Positions 22,607-33,066 of a stretch of 64,000 bases of DNA are shown here, in pieces. Position numbers and translations under genes: made by a program. How positions within the stretch are numbered: the first letter of the stretch is position 1; each line of letters opens with the position of its first letter. The notes below the pieces were generated by a model, which saw nothing but the letters and a program-made list of their open reading frames with translations, did not search any database and was not told where the DNA came from. This DNA is from Eopsaltria australis. Taxonomy: Eukaryota; Chordata; Aves; Passeriformes; Petroicidae. Location of the stretch: NCBI GenBank assembly GCA_034509425.1, contig JAVTVJ010000048.1, positions 1,178,001 to 1,242,000 of the forward strand, read 5' to 3'.

Positions 22607-25120
22607 CCCATGACCCCCCCCCCCAGAGTGCGTTTTGGGGTGTAATTAGAAGTGATCCACTCCACAGAGAGCTCATTTATTCGGGAACGAGCATGGAAGC
22701 CGTGTTTGCTCAGGTTTTTCCCTCACACCTGACGCCCCAGTGTCAGGACACAAAGCTGCAGTTTTGCCCGAAAATAATGAAGTGAGACGTTCCATAAAGT
22801 CATTCCCAGCTGATGGACTCCATGCTCCATAAATATCCAGGAGACTCCCAGAGGAAACCAGCAGGTCACCCAGGCCTGCACCGGATTCCATCCAGCAGCC
22901 ACGGGAGATCCCTCTTGGAAGGGCAGCACTTTCCACGCAGATGTGAAACTTTCAGAAATGTATTTGATTTCTATTTTTTTAATTGCTACCAGGATCACAC
23001 CTCCCGCTAAGCTCGGGCTGAGTTAATTGGTTCAGCCCCTGAGGATTCAGGGAAAAGGATGGGATGGAAAGTGTTAAGGAACACCTGTGACCTCACCTAA
23101 GCTGGGGAAGGTTGAAAGTAGAAATGCCAGCGGAGATTTTCTGGAAAATGGGACAGAGTCAGGACAATTTGCCTCAGACTGGGAAAGGTCAGAGCTCCTG
23201 GCAGACGGCGGAGCTGCTGCTCTGATTCAACTCAAACAGAGCCATTTCTTCCTCAGGCTCCCCGCTGACAAATTCAGAGCAGTTTGGACTGGGATGAGGG
23301 AAGTGTGTCAGGAAAAACAAGACCTAGACATCCACTTTTGAACTAAACCTGAACCCAGGCAGGGCTTGGATCTGAACCTGATGAAAGCTTCGTTTCTTTT
23401 TTTCTTTCCTCCTTTCCTATTCTTTCCCTTTTTCTGGAAAAAAATGAAACAATCTCTCCGTCTCAGATTTTCAAGATCTAGAAAAAAATCCCACAGACAA
23501 GAGATGAGGCTTTGGGTGCCTGCTCAGATTATTGGAATCCTATTTGTAAAACTCACCCAGTTGTATTTAAATTAACGATTTTCTACTTGTGCCTCAAAGC
23601 CAGCGATTATTTCGGGTCTCTTAATAACAGGGGTTGCAAAAGGCGGGAAGAAAGTGAAACGAAATTAATTTTAATTAAACCAAGAGGCCCTGCTGCACCT
23701 CAAGTTGTCACAATTTCTATCTGAGGAATTTTTACTCTGCGTTTCCTCACTGCTCCAGGATCCCCAGCAGCGAATTCCTGCTGAAGGCTGATGGTCTTTC
23801 TCCAGTCCCACCTCACTCACTGCTCCCTCCGTTTGTTTTTGCACGGAGAACAAATTAAAATCCAAGTGTCTGTGAAGGGACATTTCGGTTTAGAGGCCTG
23901 AGAATACCTGAAAGGTGACCTCAGGCTGGGCTTTCTGTGCTGCACTTGGCAGGAGAAAAGATTTTGAGCTAAAATCACAACTTCTCTGTCCCATTCCCGC
24001 TGTTGGCATCTGCAGAGAGGAGAATTTTCCCTATTAGTCACCTAAAAATCAGATTTAAAGCTCGTCTTTCAGTGACATTTCCATTTAGAAGCCCAAAACA
24101 GTGTTTTAATGTGAAAGAAGTGGCAGCAGGAGAAGTGCAACTTTAGATTGACAGAGTGGAGGATGTTTTATCATGGACGTCCCTCTCCCTTTTCCACTCT
24201 GCATCAGGAGAAACCTGGAATTTCCTTTCACCTTTGAAGAAAAGGCGAATGAAGATCTCAGCTGCGAGTGCCGGAACATTCACTCCTTACAAACCCACGA
24301 AGAAATCTGCAGATTCAACTTCTGCTCACACGGGGACACGAGGGCACAGCATCATCCAAAGAGCACGAGCAGCCCAGAGGGAGGAAGAGCCGGAGAGGAA
24401 AACAAATAAAACCCCAGGGAAGGACAAGATGTGATCTCCTGCCTCTCGTTCGCTCTTGAACCACCTGGGAGTTCTCTCCAGAAGCAGATTGTGTTCCAGG
24501 CAAACAGCACCGCAGCTGCTTCTTTTGGCTGCAGGCTCCAGGGCCTGCCCTCGACAACGAAATTCGTGAATATCGTCCAAAACAAAGCTTTTAAAAATAG
24601 GAGAGCCGACCTTTGTGTCCTGTCTGACGGCTCTGAGGAGGGAGAAGCGCATGGAAAAAGGGCTGAGGGATGATTGCAGCGCTGAGGGCTTATCAGCTCT
24701 TCCAGGCAACGCTGAATATCCTAAATCTGCTCCTGAAGGGAAGGATGTTTCCTTACAGGATATTTGACCCAAGTTATTTATCCCTTCAGGCAGGAGAAAA
24801 ATCCTAATTTTTCTTTATAGGACAGAGGTCCAACTTCTGTGTGCTGAGCTCCCACAGTGCCCTGCTCTGCTGCTGGGATGAGGAGTTTGCCCATTATTTT
24901 CCCATTATTTGGGGCATATTTCACTGCTTTTGAGGCTGCACCTCCAGGGAAAGTCCCACCATTCCCACAGCTTTAGAAGGGTGATGTGGAAAGGGATGGT
25001 TTGTGTTGCTTTGTTGAGACCAACTGGCTCCTCTGTAGGAGAAAATTCCCCCAGGAAGGTCCAATCCTGCTGGAATTCCCCTGGGATATGAGACCCAAAC
25101 TCTGTGAAATGGGGCATGCG
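22607..25120. other. Unique sequence, 2.5 kb
   Basis: Starts with a C10-type run at about 22614. No gene is recognised. The 24.1-24.8 kb part is the most CpG-containing and mixed-composition portion and has ORFs of 78-148 residues on both strands, but they overlap in opposite directions and carry no recognisable domain. Pyrimidine-rich at 23395-23440. Confidence 0.55.
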
Positions 25121-25256
25121 AGGGAATTCTTCCCTGGGAGGGTGGGGAGGGTTTGGGATGGAATTCCCAGATTTGCTGTGGCTGCCCCTGGATCCCTGGA
25201 AGTGTCCAAGGCCAGGTTGGAGCACCCTGGGATCGTGGGAGGTGTCCCAGCCCATG
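25121..25256 (+). mobile_element. CR1 LINE fragment, truncated at its 3' side
   Basis: Sense orientation: GGGAATTCTTCCCTGGGAGG, CAGATTTGCTGTGGCTGCCC, CCAAGGCCAGGTTGGAGCAC and GGAGGTGTCCCAGCCCATGG. It stops there, before the usual GGTGGAACTGGATGATC block and tail, at the point where a second CR1 with copied flank begins. Confidence 0.9.
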
Positions 25257-25556
25257 GAACTAAGAGCTAAGAGCTAGAACTAAGAATGCTGGATTTAAAG
25301 TGGAAGTTCAAGGGAGAATGGTTCCCATTGCCAGAGGGCAGGGATAGATGGGTTATTGGGAAGGAATTCCTGGCTGGAAGTGTGAGGAGGGACTGGGATG
25401 GAATTCCCAGATTTGCTGTGGCTGCCCCTGGATCCCTGGCAGTGTCCAAGGCCAGGTTGGAGTACCCTGGGATGGTGGGAGGTGTCCCTGGCCATGGAAT
25501 GGGATGGGATGAGCTGATCTTTAAGGTCATTTCCATCCCAAACCATTCTGGGATTT
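25257..25556 (+). mobile_element. Second CR1 with a copied non-CR1 left flank
   Basis: At 25262-25305 there is GCTAAGAGCTAGAACTAAGA followed by ATGCTGGATTTAAAGTGG, which is the end of the 195-bp repeat unit seen at 20240-20280. CR1 sequence then follows exactly as at 20281, with tail CCCAAACCATTCTGGGATT at about 25536-25554. CR1 plus flank was therefore copied between 20 kb and 25 kb, in either direction. It landed inside or beside another CR1. Confidence 0.88.
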
Positions 25557-26404
25557 TCCAGGGACACCAAGCAGTTCCTGCAGCTCTCCCACAAACCAGG
25601 GTTGAGAAGAAAGGTCTGATCTGAGGGATGGAGGAGTCCATGGGGTCCTTTCCTGGCTGAAATTGCACCTTCAGAGGGGACGTTTGGACATGTGAAAGAT
25701 GGATCAGGTCAGGTCATCACCTCCTGGCAAAGCTCATCCCGAACCATTGGAACCCCATCCCAAAATGTGGATCCCACTTAACCCTTCCTCCTTTCCGTGC
25801 CTCATCCAAAAGGCAACTCCTGACTGGGCCATCCCAACCTTCAGGGGTTCATGATGTGAAAATAAACCGGCAATAGGCACACGAGACTGCTGCATGTATA
25901 AATACCTGTATAAATATCTCCATAAATATCTTTTATATACATAAATTCCCGTCTTTTCACTGTTCCCTGCCTTGGCCCAGGCCTGTTTTGGAAAGCAGAC
26001 AGCTCTGAACTTATTAAGAATCCCCACTCCTGTTAAAATACCTCTTTAGTACAACAAAACACACGATTGTTGAACTGGGAAAAGATATTCCATAAATCTC
26101 CCAAAGTCAAACACCATGCCGGGAATATGGAAAAATACATCTATATATTAACTGCTCTTTTAACAGCATTATTTGACCCTTAGAAAAAACAAACAGAGGA
26201 AAGAAAAACGTTACAAGCCCGGAAAAAAATTCTCTGCCTCTTATCAAAAGCACATTTGAAGAGAGGCCTCGGAGGCATCTATTGTTTAATGGGCTATGCT
26301 TGATTTATTGATGATTATGGAGCAAAAAAAAATATTCCATGTGATCATTCCAAGGCCACGAGAGGTGCAGGGCTTCAATTTATTAGAGCTTGGAAGTAGA
26401 AAAT
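25557..26404. other. Unique sequence
   Basis: No gene or known repeat. A short cluster of TATAAATA-type motifs lies at 25897-25945 (TGTATAAATACCTGTATAAA). This is an imperfect duplication rather than a promoter call. Confidence 0.5.
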
Positions 26405-27345
26405 GGCTTTTTTTTTTTTCCTCCTCTTTTTGTCCCCCCCTTTTTTTTATTCTCTCGTCTTTTTTTTCCCCTTTTTTTTCTCTTTTCCCCCTCTTTCATT
26501 TTCTCCTCTTTTTTCCCCCTCTTTTTTCCCTCTTTTTTTTCTCCTCTTTTTTTCTCCTCTTTTTTTTCTCCTTTTTTCCTCTTTTTTCTCCTATTTTTTC
26601 CTCTTATTTTTTCCTCTTTTTTCTCCTCTTTTTTTCTTATTTTTCCCTCTCTTTCCCCCTTTTTTCTTTCTCTTTCTTCCCTTTTTTCCCCTCTTTTTCT
26701 TTCTCCTCTTTTTCCCCCTATTTTTTTCTTTCTCCTCTTTTTTCCCCCTCTTTTTTTTCTCTATTTTTCCTCTTTTTTTTCTCCTCTTCTTTTTTCCTTT
26801 TTCTTTTCTCTTTTTTCTTTTTCTTTTTTTCCTCTTTCTTTCTCATCTTTTTTCCCCTCTTTTTTTCCTCTCTTTTTTCCTCTTTTTTTCTTTCTCTTTT
26901 TCCCCCTTTTCTCTCTTTTTCTTTCTCCTCTTTTTCCCCCTCTTTTTTTCTCCATTTTTCCTCCTTTTTTTCTTCTCTTCTTTTTTCCTTTCTCTTTTTT
27001 CTTTTTCTTTTTTTCCCCTCTTTCTTTCTTTCTCATCTTTTTTCCCCTCTTTTTTTTCTCTCTTATTTCCCTCTTTTTCCTTTCTCTTTTTTCCCCTTTC
27101 CCCTCTTTTTTTCTTTCTCCTCTTTTTTCCCCCTCTTTTTTTCTCTATTTTTTCCTCTTTTTTTTCTCCTCTTCTTTTTTCCTTTTTCTTTTCTCTTTTT
27201 TTCCTTTTTCTTTTCTCTTTTTTTCCTTTTTCTTTTTTCCCTCTTTTTTTCTCATCTTTTTCCCCCTCTTTTTTCCTCTCTTTTTATTCCTTTCTTTTTT
27301 TCCCACTTTTTTTTTCCTCTTTTTTCCCCTCTTTTTTCTCATTCA
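26405..27345. repeat. Polypyrimidine tract of about 940 bp (C/T on the + strand)
   Basis: Almost every base on the + strand is C or T, arranged as irregular CTCTTTTTTC, CCCCCTCTTTTT and TTTCTTTCTCC segments. Purine interruptions are a few isolated A bases (CTATTTTT, CTTATTTT, TCATCTT). Three overlapping ORFs of more than 330 residues, all Ser/Phe/Leu/Pro, are open in all + frames simply because stop codons need A or G. They are not proteins. Tracts like this can adopt triplex structures. Confidence 0.95.
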
Positions 27346-27676
27346 AAGAGTTTTTTTTGCCCAGCAGTGTGAAAGAGTTTGACGGGCAAATCCCTCGGAG
27401 CTGAGCCGTTCCTCTCTCCTTTTCCAGGAGTAAGTGGCCACACGAGGCTGCGCTCGGAGTTGACACAGCTGGAGGTCGGAGCACGGAGTTCACTGATTTG
27501 ATCTTATTTTAGACCTCTTTTAGCAGCAGCAACGAGCCCCTGTGTCCCTCTGACCCACCCACGGGTGTCTGCTGCCCCATCCCATCCATGGAATTCATGG
27601 AATCGCCTCTTTTCGGGATGAGGAAGGGGGAAAATCTGAGGGAAAAGCAGGAAAAAGAATCTGAATTATTAATGAG
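27346..27676. other. Unique spacer
   Basis: Mixed-composition sequence between the polypyrimidine tract and the CR1-derived array. No feature recognised. Confidence 0.5.
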
Positions 27677-27760
27677 GTCAAGGCCAGGTTGGAGGGGCTT
27701 GGAGCACCCTGGGGTAGTGGGAGGTGTCCCACTATGAATTTTAGGGTCCCTTCAACCCAA
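27677..27760 (+). mobile_element. CR1 3' end, seed of a minisatellite
   Basis: Starts with AAGGCCAGGTTGGAGGGG, then CTTGGAGCACCCTGGGGTAG, GGGAGGTGTCCC, and, after a deletion of the usual GCCCATGGCAGGGGTGG block, the terminal GGTCCCTTCAACCCAAACCC and GTTCTGGGAATT. From this tail onward the sequence is amplified in tandem. Confidence 0.88.
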
Positions 27761-28585
27761 ACCCTTTTAGGGTTCTGGGAATTTATGATGTGAATGGAAT
27801 GGATGGATTTTGGAATGGGATGAACTTTAGGGTTCCTTCAACACAAACCATTTTAGGGTTCTGGGAATTTATGATGTGAATGGAATGGATGAATTGAACT
27901 TCGGAATGGGATGAACTTTGGAATGGGATGAACTTCAGGGTCCCTTGAACCCAAACCATTTTAGGGTTCTGGGATTTCATGCGGTGAATGGAATGGATGA
28001 ATTAAACTTTGGAATGGATGAACTTTGGAATGGGATGAACTTTAGGATCTCTTTAACTCAAACCATTTTAGGGTTCTGGGAATTCATGCAGTGAATGGAA
28101 TAGATGAACTTTGGGATGGGATGAACTTTAGGGTCCCTTCAACTCAAACCATTTTAAGGTTCTGGGATTTTATGAGGTGAATGGAATGGTTGAATTGAAC
28201 TGTGGAATGGGATGAACTTTGGAATGGGATGAACTTTGGAATGGGATGAACTTTAGTGTTCCTTCAACACAAACCATTTTAGGGTTCTGGGATTTCATGC
28301 AGTGAATGGAATGGATGAATTAAACTTTGGAATGGATGAACTTTGGATTGGAATGAACTTTAGGGTTCCTTCAACACAAACCATTTTAGGGTTCTGGGAA
28401 TTTATGATGTGAATGGAATGGATGAATTGAACTTTGGAATGGGATGAACTTTAGGATCCCTTCAACCCAAACCATTTTAGGTTTCTGGGATTTCATGCAG
28501 TGAATGGAATGGATGAACTTTGGGATGGGCTGAACTTTAGGGTCCCTTCAACTCAAACCATTTTAGAGTTCTGGGAATTTCTGAA
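27740..28585 (+). repeat. CR1-tail-derived minisatellite, 9 units of 86-125 bp
   Basis: AAACCATTTTAGGGTTCTGG-like anchors occur at about 27759, 27845, 27952, 28060, 28146, 28271, 28378, 28469 and 28555. Each unit contains the CR1 terminal block (GG(T/A)(T/C)CCTTCAAC(C/A)CAAACC) plus the tail, followed by GTGAATGGAATGGATGAA and a variable number of 19-20-base GGAATGGGATGAACTTT subunits. That variable number accounts for the uneven spacing. This is a satellite built from the 3' tail of a retroposon. Confidence 0.92.
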
Positions 28586-28973
28586 GGGGTCAATGTTCAC
28601 ATTTGTCTTTGTCACGAACCAAGGAATTCCACAGTCGCTCTTCCCATCAAAGCATGGATTTGGCTCAGATATTTTGGCTCTGTATCCCTTTGCTGAAACT
28701 CCAGTGTCCCAATTTTTCTTTCCCCTTTTAAAGCCACTTAAAATGCAAGGAAATTCCTTAGTTTCCAGCAAGCAGAGGTGGTAATTGATTTTTGGGGTTC
28801 GAACATGACTGACGTGGTAGAAGCACATGGGGGAGATCCTTTTCCTTGGATTTTGTCACTTGGACAGACACCACAGGGAGAAAGAGAAGGGAAGTGACTC
28901 CAAGGGACACAACAGCTCAGAGCAAGGGAAAAATCACAGAATTCCTGAAACTCCACTGCTGGATTTTGCTATG
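28586..28973. other. Unique sequence
   Basis: No gene or repeat recognised. Confidence 0.5.
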
Positions 28974-29140
28974 GAATCATAAAATCAATCGTGGAATGGT
29001 TTGGGATGGAAGGGACCTTAAAGATCATCCCATTCCATGGGCAGGGACACCTCCCAATGTCCCAGGGTGATCCAAGGCTCTTCCACCCTGGCCTTGGACA
29101 TTTCCAGGGATCCAGGGGCAGCCACAGCAAATCTGGGAAA
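28974..29140 (-). mobile_element. CR1 LINE 3' end
   Basis: Reversed orientation: GGAATGGTTTGGGATGGAAG, GACCTTAAAGATCATCCC, GGGCAGGGACACCTCCCAA, GGCCTTGGACATTTCCAGGG and CAGGGGCAGCCACAGCAAAT. Its 5' truncation point at about 29140 is followed within 20 bases by a long AAAAT array. Confidence 0.92.
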
Positions 29141-29156
29141 ATGTCCCAAGGGGGAT

Positions 29157-29726
29157 TAACAAAATATAAAATAAAATAAAATAAAATAAAATAAAATAAA
29201 ATAAAATAAAATAAAATAAAATAAAATAATAAAAAATATAAAAAATTAAAATAAAATAGAAAATAATATAAAAATATTAAATTAAAAAAAATAAAATACA
29301 AAATATATAAAAATTAAAATAAAATATAAAGACATTTAAAAACACTATAAAATAAATAAAAATATTAAATATTAAATATAAAATTAAATATAAAATAAAA
29401 AATAAAATGAAATGAAATAAAATAAAATAAAATAATAAAAAATATAAAAATTAAAATAAAATAGAAATTAAAATAAAATAGAAATTAAAATAAAATATTA
29501 AAATTAAAAACAATATAATATAAAATAAAATACAAAAATATATAAAAATTAAAATAAAATACAAAGAAATTTAAAAACAATATAAAATAAAATAAAAGTA
29601 TAAAATTTTAAAATATAAAATAAAATATAAAGTAATACATAAAATAAAATACAAAATAAAATACAAAATAAAAGAAATTAAAAATAAAATTTAAAAAAAT
29701 AAAATAAAATAAAACACAAAACAATC
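29157..29726. repeat. AAAAT/TAAAA microsatellite array, about 570 bp
   Basis: Begins with about fourteen perfect AAAAT units and then decays into mixtures of AAATATAAAA, AAATTAAAATAAA and AAAATACAAAAT. Several secondary blocks recur (AATTAAAATAAAATA(G/C)AAA). Strand asymmetry is extreme: the + strand is nearly all A and T with A in excess. Confidence 0.95.
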
Positions 29727-32107
29727 ACACAGGTAGAGAGAGGTTCTGTTGCTGTCCAGCACTGGATGAGCTCCATCACAAACAAGGAGGATTAATCCTA
29801 ATTTTTATGGGAATTCACAGCCTTTTGCATCCTGGGATGTGTCATTTGCCTTGGGAGCCCCTAAATGGAAGTGAATCCAGGCAGTTTATCCCAAATCAAT
29901 CCATCAGGGACCCCGGTGATGGGGCAGGACACAATTTCCCAGCTGGAAACACTTCACTTTTCCTGTGTTGAAGTTTTCAGTGAAATGTCAAAATATTCTG
30001 CGGAAAACAGAGCCTTTTTTTGTGGCAGAGATAATTTAGGTGAAAACTCCGCTTGCCACTGAAAAAATGACTTTGGCAGAGCTGTTTTTTCTGGCTCCTG
30101 TTCAGGATATTGTGGCTGATCCTCCCAAACTTCCTTCAAAATCCTCCTTTAAAAGCCATTTTTCCGGACTTTATATAATAATTACAAATTAATATTAAAT
30201 TTTATAAATAATTATATTTTAAAAATCTAAAAATAAATGTATTTATTGAACTGCTTCTGTGCATGGACCACTCTCTGCTGTATTTTAATTACTTGGTTTC
30301 ATGGATTCCTCATCCTGACACATCTTTTCCTTCCCTTTTTTCCAGCACAATTTAAAATTCCCTGGATCTTGGCACCATCACTCTCGTGCTGTCTCCAGTG
30401 AGATATTTCCCACAGGGATATCAATGCTAAAATTGCTACAATTAATAATTCTGATATAAAGATGGATAACTTTGTGCTAATAATGATGTGCTAATGACAC
30501 AAATCTCTTTATGAAGGGACTTCCAGGTGCATTTTCCAGGTGGGAATCAGGAAGTTGGATTTTAATACGGCCCAAATTTCCTCTGAATCGCTGTAAAATT
30601 ATCTTGAATTCTTGTGGCCTAATTCATATATTTAAAGGTAGGAGAATCCTGATTCTAAAATTCACCATGTGATTCCAAATGTGGATTTTGGGAGAAATTT
30701 CCAGTGCATCCTTCAGATCTTCCTTGAGGAGTTTTTTTTATTATTTTGGCAGGAACCACTTATTTAATGAATATTTAATTTTGATTTGTCAGATAAAACC
30801 ATCTGGGGCACGGTCACGTCTGGGTGTTATAGAAAGGGGGCTGAAAAAAGAACCAGGAAAGGAAATCAGGAGAATTCCTGACTTTTTAGGGGAACAAGGA
30901 AACCTGACAAGAAAAGAAATGGGGGGAAAAACTCTTGGAAATGGAAAAGTGAGGAGTGGAAAAGGTGGATCAAAGAACCGCTTATTAAATCTGGGAGCTG
31001 ACACGGCAGAGGGCAAGCATTGGATAAAGGAAGGATTTAACAAAGCAAACTGATTCCTGATGGATAACACTGGAATATTCCATTAAATCCCTTTGGATAA
31101 CGACTTCCCTCCTCGTTCCAGGCCTGCTGGAGTCCGTGGGTGTCCAGATAAATCACCTTTGACTGGAAGCATTTCCATGGGTGGTGGACAGATATTCCCT
31201 CCTAATATCCATGGGTTTATTTCACATTTATCAGCAGAAGTCTGACCTTCGACCAAGGAATTCCTTTAATTCCCAAAACTCTTTAGGATCCCATTTTTCA
31301 CCTTATTCTTCTGCCTTAAATTCTTCCCTTTCCAGCACTCAGAGCCTTCCTTTCCCATCAAAAGGCTCTTCTGTGACAGCCTCTCCTTGAGAAACTCCAT
31401 CCTCCCACCATCTCCATCTCCGTTTTCCCTGGAAAGCTCGGCTCTGTTGGAATGTCAAGGACAGGGATATTAAAATAATCGCTCTAATAAAGAACCCTGT
31501 CAAAGGCAGAGCTCAAACCCTGCTGTGGTTCAGGGCGGGTTTGCTTTAAATCAAATTTCCCGGCCTGCCGAGCCTCAAATTGTGCAATTAAATGAGATGT
31601 GATGTCCCACCCTGCCTGGTTTTCCCAGTTTTAATGGGAGAATCGGGATGCAATCCATCTCATAAATGGCAGCTTCTGGAAAAAGCTGGGAGAAGCTTTT
31701 CTTGCTGCGTGCGTGGAAGAGAAAAAGCAAACGCCCTCCGGATTTGCTCAGATGCAATTTCAGAAAATATTCAATTTTTGCACATATTTAGGAGGTGGCC
31801 ACTTTTGTTTTCCTTTGAGACACCAGCATGGACAAACTTGGACTTCCCTGGATAATTTCTCCATGTTTTTTGGAGAGAATTAAGGGATTTTTTTCTGTTT
31901 TATACCAATTTAAAAATGGTAATTTTTGGTTTTATTCTTGCACAGCTTTGAGAAATGAAAGTGAGCTCTTGTTGTCTTTTATTAATAAATCAACTAAAAA
32001 CTCTTAAAGTTTATTTTTAGCTCTTGTCCTCTAATTTTCCAGATATTTCCAAACAAGGAAAACTCTCAATCCCTGTTCTCTCAGCACTGCCAATGTCCTC
32101 TCCAATC
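29727..32107. other. Unique sequence, 2.4 kb
   Basis: No gene recognised. AT-rich at 30170-30250. A 124-residue ORF at 30679-31053 (+) is Lys/Arg/Gly-rich with no recognisable domain and no splice support. The 31435-31600 part is of mixed composition without repeats and would be a reasonable place to test for conservation. Confidence 0.5.
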
Positions 32108-32222
32108 GATGTCCCCAAGTGTCACATCCACAAGGCTTTTAAACCCCTCCAGGGATGGGGACTCCATCACTGCCCTGGGCAGGACAATCCTTTGCAGGAA
32201 TAAGGAAAAAATTTTTCCATGG
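32108..32222 (-). mobile_element. CR1 LINE fragment, older subfamily type
   Basis: Reversed orientation, matching an internal CR1 segment: GTCCCCAAGTGTCACATCC, AAACCCCTCCAGGGATGGGG, ACTCCATCACTGCCCTGGGC. It lacks the tail block. This form (plain GTGCCACATCTAC wording) differs from the CCCCTGGATCCCTGG type common in the window. Confidence 0.8.
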
Positions 32223-32570
32223 AATTCAGAGATACTGGATCTTCGGGATTTTTTTCTCTTACTGGAGGATTAGCCACAGAGTAAATTCTGCCTGCACATC
32301 TCCTTCTCCTGACCAATGTGGTTCCCATTATCACACTGGGATTTGCAATTCCTCTTTCCGTTTTAATATTAAATAATTACACATCATTTTTAAAAATTAT
32401 TTTTTGCACAGAGAGGGTTGGCAGATTTCTACCCCCAGAAATTCCTTTTTTTCCCATTTCATGATCCCTTTTTTTCAATGCACAGAAATCCTTCACAGCA
32501 CAGGGAACCCTTTTATTTCCGCTTGAAAATTATTATCTCACCGGTCAGAGAAAAAAAGAGAGAGGAGAGG
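32223..32570. other. Unique spacer
   Basis: AT-rich with T runs. No feature recognised. Confidence 0.45.
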
Positions 32571-32574
32571 AAAA

Positions 32575-32607
32575 GGGAAAGTTTGGGAAGGTTTGGGAAG
32601 GTTTGGG
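32575..32607 (+). other. G-quadruplex-type motif at the head of the AAAGG array
   Basis: GGG tracts at 32575, 32585, 32595 and 32605 are separated by 7-base loops (AAAGTTT, AAGGTTT, AAGGTTT). This satisfies the usual four-tract pattern with loops of 1-7 bases. It is joined directly to the AAAGG array. The same motif occurs on the opposite strand at 37683-37715. Confidence 0.7.
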
Positions 32608-33066
32608 AAAGGAAAGGAAAGGAAAGGAAAGGAAAGGAAAGGAAAGGAAAGGAAAGGAAAGGAAAGGAAAGGAAAGGAGAAGGAAAGGAAAGGAAAAGGA
32701 AAGGAAAGGAAAGGAAAGGAAAGGAAAGGAAAGGAAAGGAAAGGAAAGGAAAGGAAAGGAAAGGAAAGGAAAGGAAAGGAAAGGAAAGGAAAGGAAGGAG
32801 GAAGGAAGGAAAGGAAGAGGAAAGGAAAGGAAGGAGGAAAAGGAAAGAAAGGAAAAGGAAAGGAAAGGAAAGGAAAGGAAAGGAAGGAGGAGAAAAGGAA
32901 AGGAAAGGAAAGGAAAGGAAAGGAAAGGAAAGAAGGAAGGAGGAAAGGGAAAGGAAAGGAAAGGAAAGGAAAGGAAAGGAAAGGAAAGGAAAGGAAAGGA
33001 AAGGAAAGGAAAGGAAAGGAAAGGAAAGGAAAGGAAAGGAAAGGAAAGGAAAGGAAAGGAAAGGAA
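32600..33066. repeat. AAAGG pentanucleotide array, about 460 bp
   Basis: Long perfect runs of GGAAA, interrupted between about 32680 and 32945 by GGAGGAAGGA, GGAAGAGG and GGAGGAGAAAAGG variants, then perfect again up to 33066. The + strand is pure purine. The ORFs of 160-218 residues reading Lys-Glu-Arg-Lys-Gly, and the Phe-Leu-Ser-Phe-Pro ORFs on the other strand, are pentamer translations. Confidence 0.97.

Noticed and set aside
25897..25945. TATAAATA motifs as a core promoter
   Set aside because: They are an imperfect short duplication in AT-rich DNA with no CpG-rich or initiator context and no downstream exon.
26296..27404. Three overlapping ORFs of 330-358 residues, Ser/Phe/Leu/Pro only
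   Set aside because: They are the polypyrimidine tract read in all three + frames. Stops cannot occur without purines, and the product has no domain.
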